Shown here: one piece after another, positions 42,869-45,209 of the stretch
Numbering within the stretch: the stretch's first letter is position 1
Layout of the letters: each line of letters begins with the position of its first letter
Assembly (NCBI GenBank): GCA_945869305.1
Contig: CAMBOH010000006.1
Location: 1 to 45,209, forward strand
DNA from: an uncultured bacterium
GTDB taxonomy: Bacteria; Bacteroidota; Bacteroidia; Bacteroidales; Bacteroidaceae
Direction of reading: 5' to 3'
DNA length: 45,209 nt
The notes under the pieces: generated by a model
Seen by the model: the letters and a program-made list of their open reading frames with translations, nothing else
The model's database searches: none
What the model was told of the DNA's origin: nothing
Made by a program: the position numbers and the translations under genes

Positions 42869-43675
42869 ATGACCATAGAAATCCTCGTGTGCACGCTCGA
42901 CGAGGGCATCCGTGAGGTCGACGGCCTGCTGCTCCCCCCCCTGCCCGAGGTGCAATACCTGGTAGCCTGGCAGCAGACACATGCCGGCCAGCCGCCCCTT
43001 CCTGCCACATGGAAGCAGCGTGGCGATTTGCGCGTCTTGCCCCATACAGGCAGCGGCCTTTCGCGCAACCGCAACTTTGCGCTGCAACACGCCGAGGGCG
43101 ACTGGTTGGTCATTGCCGACGACGACAACCGCTATACCCCGCAAAGCCTGCAACACCTGCGCCACGCTATCAGCCTGCATCCCGATGCCGCTGCCTTGCA
43201 GCTACAAGCCGCTGACTATGCAGGTCGGCCTTTGCGCAACTATCCGCCCCATGCCTACGAATACAGCGCGCGTCCTCGAGGCACCTATGTGGCATCCTAC
43301 GAGCTGGCCTTGCGGCGCAAGGCCATGCTTCCCGCCTTCGACACCCGCTTTGGGCTCGGAACATATCTGGGTTGCGGCGAAGAGGAAGTGTTCATCCACC
43401 AACTTGCCGCAACGGGTCAAAGCGTGTGGTACGAACCGCTGCCTTTTGTTATGACCGATGCGGCTTCGACAGGCACCCGCTTCGCGCAGTCGCCGGCCGT
43501 GCAGCGAGGCAAGGGGGGCGTGCTGTGCGTCATGCACGGTCCATGGGGTGCAGCCCTTCGCTGCCTCAAGTACGCCTTTACACAGCCCCGCCTGCGGCTT
43601 TCCACCCGTGTCACCTCCTTGTGGCAAATGTTTAAAGGCATAGTGTATGTTCTCACTCATCATCCCCTATCATAA
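42869..43675 (+). CDS. Family 2 glycosyltransferase B, paralogue of A
   Basis: 268 residues. Same order of motifs as its upstream neighbour: ILVCTLDEGI, GSGLSRNRNFAL, ADDDNRY, GRPLRNYP and FDTRFGLGTYLGCGEEEVF. It lies 128 bases after gene A and overlaps the next gene by 29 bases. Probably an old tandem duplicate with a different acceptor or donor. Confidence 0.85.
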   Translation: MTIEILVCTLDEGIREVDGLLLPPLPEVQYLVAWQQTHAGQPPLPATWKQRGDLRVLPHTGSGLSRNRNFALQHAEGDWLVIADDDNRYTPQSLQHLRHAISLHPDAAALQLQAADYAGRPLRNYPPHAYEYSARPRGTYVASYELALRRKAMLPAFDTRFGLGTYLGCGEEEVFIHQLAATGQSVWYEPLPFVMTDAASTGTRFAQSPAVQRGKGGVLCVMHGPWGAALRCLKYAFTQPRLRLSTRVTSLWQMFKGIVYVLTHHPLS

Positions 43676-44582
43676 TCGCGAGCGGTGGTTGCCTGCCACA
43701 CTCCAAAGCCTGCTGGCATGCACCTGTCGTCCGCACCACGTGCTGCTGGTAGACAATGGCAGTACGGATGGGTCGGCGCTGGTGTGCCGCAACTTTGCCC
43801 AAGCCCATCCGGACTGGAACATCAGTCTGGTCAGCGAAGCGCAGCCTGGTGCCTGTTTCGCCCGCAATGCCGCGCTGAAGCTGGTGGAGACCGAGTGGGT
43901 CTATTTTTTTGATTCGGATGATGAACTCTCGCCCCGCTTTTTCGAACAGGCAGTGAAGACCCTGGCAGCCCATCCGCGGGCCGACATCATTGCCGCCGCC
44001 ACCGTCATGACCTTTCCCGATGGCACCATGCGGCGCAGGGCTGTACAGCGCAACAGTTCCGTGCGCGACCAGATACTCACAGCCCAGTTGGCCACGCAGG
44101 GCCTCTTTGTGCGCACGAAGCTGCTATGCCAAGTAGGAGCCTGGAACACAGAACTGACGAAATGGAATGATTGGGAATTGGGCATACGCCTGCTGCTCAG
44201 CCGTCCGCGGGTCGTGTGGCTGCCTGGTTCATGGCACCGTATCCAACAACATCCCGACAGCCTGACAGGCAGCGGATTCAGCCATACACTCCCCCAGCTG
44301 TTGTCTGCATTTGAGGCCGTACGCCGACTTGTGTCAGCCCGTGGCGAATGGCTTGCAGCACTGGCTGTCCGTGCCGGCATTGTGGCTGCTCAGCTTCAGC
44401 GTGAAGGCAGTGCAGACGAGGCCGGGAAGCTCCGCCAGTGGGCCAAGGATGTGTGCGGACAGTGCCCCCACCCTAAGCTGGTCCGCCTGCTATGTTTCGC
44501 GATTAGCTGCTATGTACGTGTCGGAGGTCGGGGCGCATGGATGCTGGCCCGCTGCTTCTTGCGGGATGTTGCTGTCCGGTAA
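43647..44582 (+). CDS. Family 2 glycosyltransferase C
   Basis: 311 residues. FSLIIPYHNRERWLPATLQS, LLVDNGSTDGS and YFFDSDDELSPRF (metal-binding DSDD) are GT2 hallmarks. Not closely related to A and B. Its ATG lies inside the last codons of gene B (29-base overlap), implying coupled translation. The operon seems to end here: an eleven-T run follows at about 44633-44643. Confidence 0.85.
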   Translation: MFSLIIPYHNRERWLPATLQSLLACTCRPHHVLLVDNGSTDGSALVCRNFAQAHPDWNISLVSEAQPGACFARNAALKLVETEWVYFFDSDDELSPRFFEQAVKTLAAHPRADIIAAATVMTFPDGTMRRRAVQRNSSVRDQILTAQLATQGLFVRTKLLCQVGAWNTELTKWNDWELGIRLLLSRPRVVWLPGSWHRIQQHPDSLTGSGFSHTLPQLLSAFEAVRRLVSARGEWLAALAVRAGIVAAQLQREGSADEAGKLRQWAKDVCGQCPHPKLVRLLCFAISCYVRVGGRGAWMLARCFLRDVAVR

Positions 44583-44643
44583 AACTCTCCAGCACACAAC
44601 TATCCTGGTGGCTCTGTAAAGTACAGACTCCGTTTTTTTTTTT

Positions 44644-44711
44644 CGTATAACAAGCAGGGCTTATTCCAGCGAACGGTAGTGCATACAACTGGGAGAGCAG
44701 ACATCTTGTCC
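44644..44711. repeat. Dispersed palindromic element, copy at right edge
   Basis: CGTATAACAAGCAGGGCTTA and TTCCAGCGAACGGTAGTGCA, then ACTGGGAGAGCAGACATCTTG. It runs in the same direction as 1866-1933 and shares GCTTATTCCAGCGAA exactly. Confidence 0.65.
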
Positions 44712-44756
44712 GCCTGAATCTCATAGCAGGCTGGATGTTTGCTATCCCTGTCGTTA

Positions 44757-44969
44757 TTATCCCGAAGAAACTCACTTTTCTTCGGGTCGCATACTGGTGC
44801 CAAACGGGCAGCCATGTTCTATTCGCTGGCATGCTCATGCAGACTACAAGGTATTAACTTCTTTGAATATATATCTGATGTAATAAACAAAGCAGCAGCG
44901 CTACCACCAAGAACACCATTAAGTAAGTACCGGGAATTACTGCCGGATAAATGGAAACGTTTTCGTTAA
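44757..44969 (+). pseudogene. IS66-family transposase, C-terminal remnant
   Basis: About 70 codons: SLLSRRNSLFFGSHTGAKRA, AMFYSLACSCRLQGINFFEY and TPLSKYRELLPDKWKRFR before the stop. The block around RRNSLFFGS, RAAMFYSL and C-terminal LLPDKW is the C-terminal tail of IS66 TnpC transposases. The catalytic domain and the small IS66 accessory genes are absent, so this is a dead remnant. The track's TTG start is not meaningful. Confidence 0.7.
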
Positions 44970-45013
44970 GCCAGATGAGCAAAGCCAAACTTGTTTGAGC
45001 TTTGCCATGGCGA

Positions 45014-45209
45014 GAACTTTCGTGCAAGTGAGAGCAGAAGCCAAGCTTGCTTGGATTATGCCGAGCGCAGCCGAAAGTCTCAAAGAACTTTCGTGCAAGT
45101 GAGAGCAGAAGCCAAGCTTGCTTGGATTATGCCGAGCGCAGCCGAAAGTCTCAAAGAACTTTCGTGCAAGTGAGAGCAGAAGCCAAGCTTGCTTGGATTA
45201 TGCCGAGCG
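45014..45209 (+). repeat. 71-base tandem repeat running off the window
   Basis: Units start at 45014, 45085 and 45156, each opening GAACTTTCGTGCAAGTGAGA and containing AAGCTTGCTTGGATTATGCC. The copies seen are identical by eye and the last is cut by the window edge. There are no unique spacers, so it is not a CRISPR array. The ORF drawn across it (44991-45173) simply follows the repeat. Confidence 0.9.

Larger units (their letters stand above)
44583..45209. other. Right edge: repeats and transposase remnant
   Basis: About 630 bases with no intact gene. In order: an eleven-T run, a copy of the dispersed palindromic element, an IS66 transposase C-terminal fragment and a 71-base tandem repeat. 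Confidence 0.7.

Noticed and set aside
45014-45209. CRISPR array
   Set aside because: The 71-base units are contiguous with no variable spacers.

Overview
The window reads as chromosomal DNA from a fairly GC-rich member of the Bacteroidales (Bacteroidaceae/Prevotellaceae type). The evidence is the gene content (a T9SS plug-domain protein, a TamB-like protein, a BASS transporter, DUF3667, a Bacteroidetes-style integrase remnant), Bacteroidetes promoters of the TTTG-N18/19-TAnnTTTG type before rnpB and the fdtA locus, and the lack of strong Shine-Dalgarno sequences. I cannot fix the genus from sequence alone.

Layout. 1-2325 is a scrambled accessory edge: the start of a secreted protein, a small membrane protein, a zinc-ribbon protein, two elaborate inverted-repeat structures, the broken C-terminal half of a tyrosine recombinase, and an unusual pair of 89-base inverted repeats around a 56-base tandem repeat. 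2326-6975 (minus strand) carries a BASS-family transporter, recG, a DJ-1/PfpI protein and pdxJ. A divergent promoter region then leads into the plus strand: nadK, an MsbA-type ABC exporter, a large TamB-like envelope protein, grpE-dnaJ, folC, hpt-adk-obgE, pgeF overlapping a GH25 lysozyme, a GH29 alpha-L-fucosidase, a T9SS plug-domain protein, a frameshifted D-2-hydroxyacid dehydrogenase, a TRIC-type channel, hemW and a DUF3667 membrane protein.

From 29.7 kb the DNA becomes more rearranged. An Rpn/PD-(D/E)XK nuclease gene is followed by exact partial copies of itself. The RNase P RNA gene rnpB lies on the minus strand, divergent from a class A penicillin-binding protein gene that is followed by kdsB. 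Next come a secreted MORN-repeat protein and the glycogen branching enzyme glgB. The plus-strand operon 39227-44582 (fdtA, an acyltransferase-like gene, fdtB, three family 2 glycosyltransferases) looks like part of a surface-polysaccharide locus making and using a dTDP-3-amino-3,6-dideoxyhexose. It ends in an IS66 transposase fragment and a 71-base tandem repeat that runs off the window.

Themes. Envelope and cell-wall functions are well represented (ABC exporter/TamB-like, pgeF/GH25, PBP1A/kdsB, sugar nucleotide and glycosyltransferases), alongside conserved housekeeping genes. The most unusual content is non-coding. A dispersed palindromic element with core CTTTGCCTGCTCTCCCAGT-like sequence recurs at several intergenic sites on both sides of the core genes. 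Purine/pyrimidine-biased AACTCTTCAACT-type tracts recur between genes, and there are several decayed genes. I found no CRISPR array, tRNA or rRNA, and no complete insertion sequence. No single locus here is convincingly a new system; the best leads are the repeat families, the Rpn duplication, and the acyltransferase-like gene inside the fdtA/fdtB operon.
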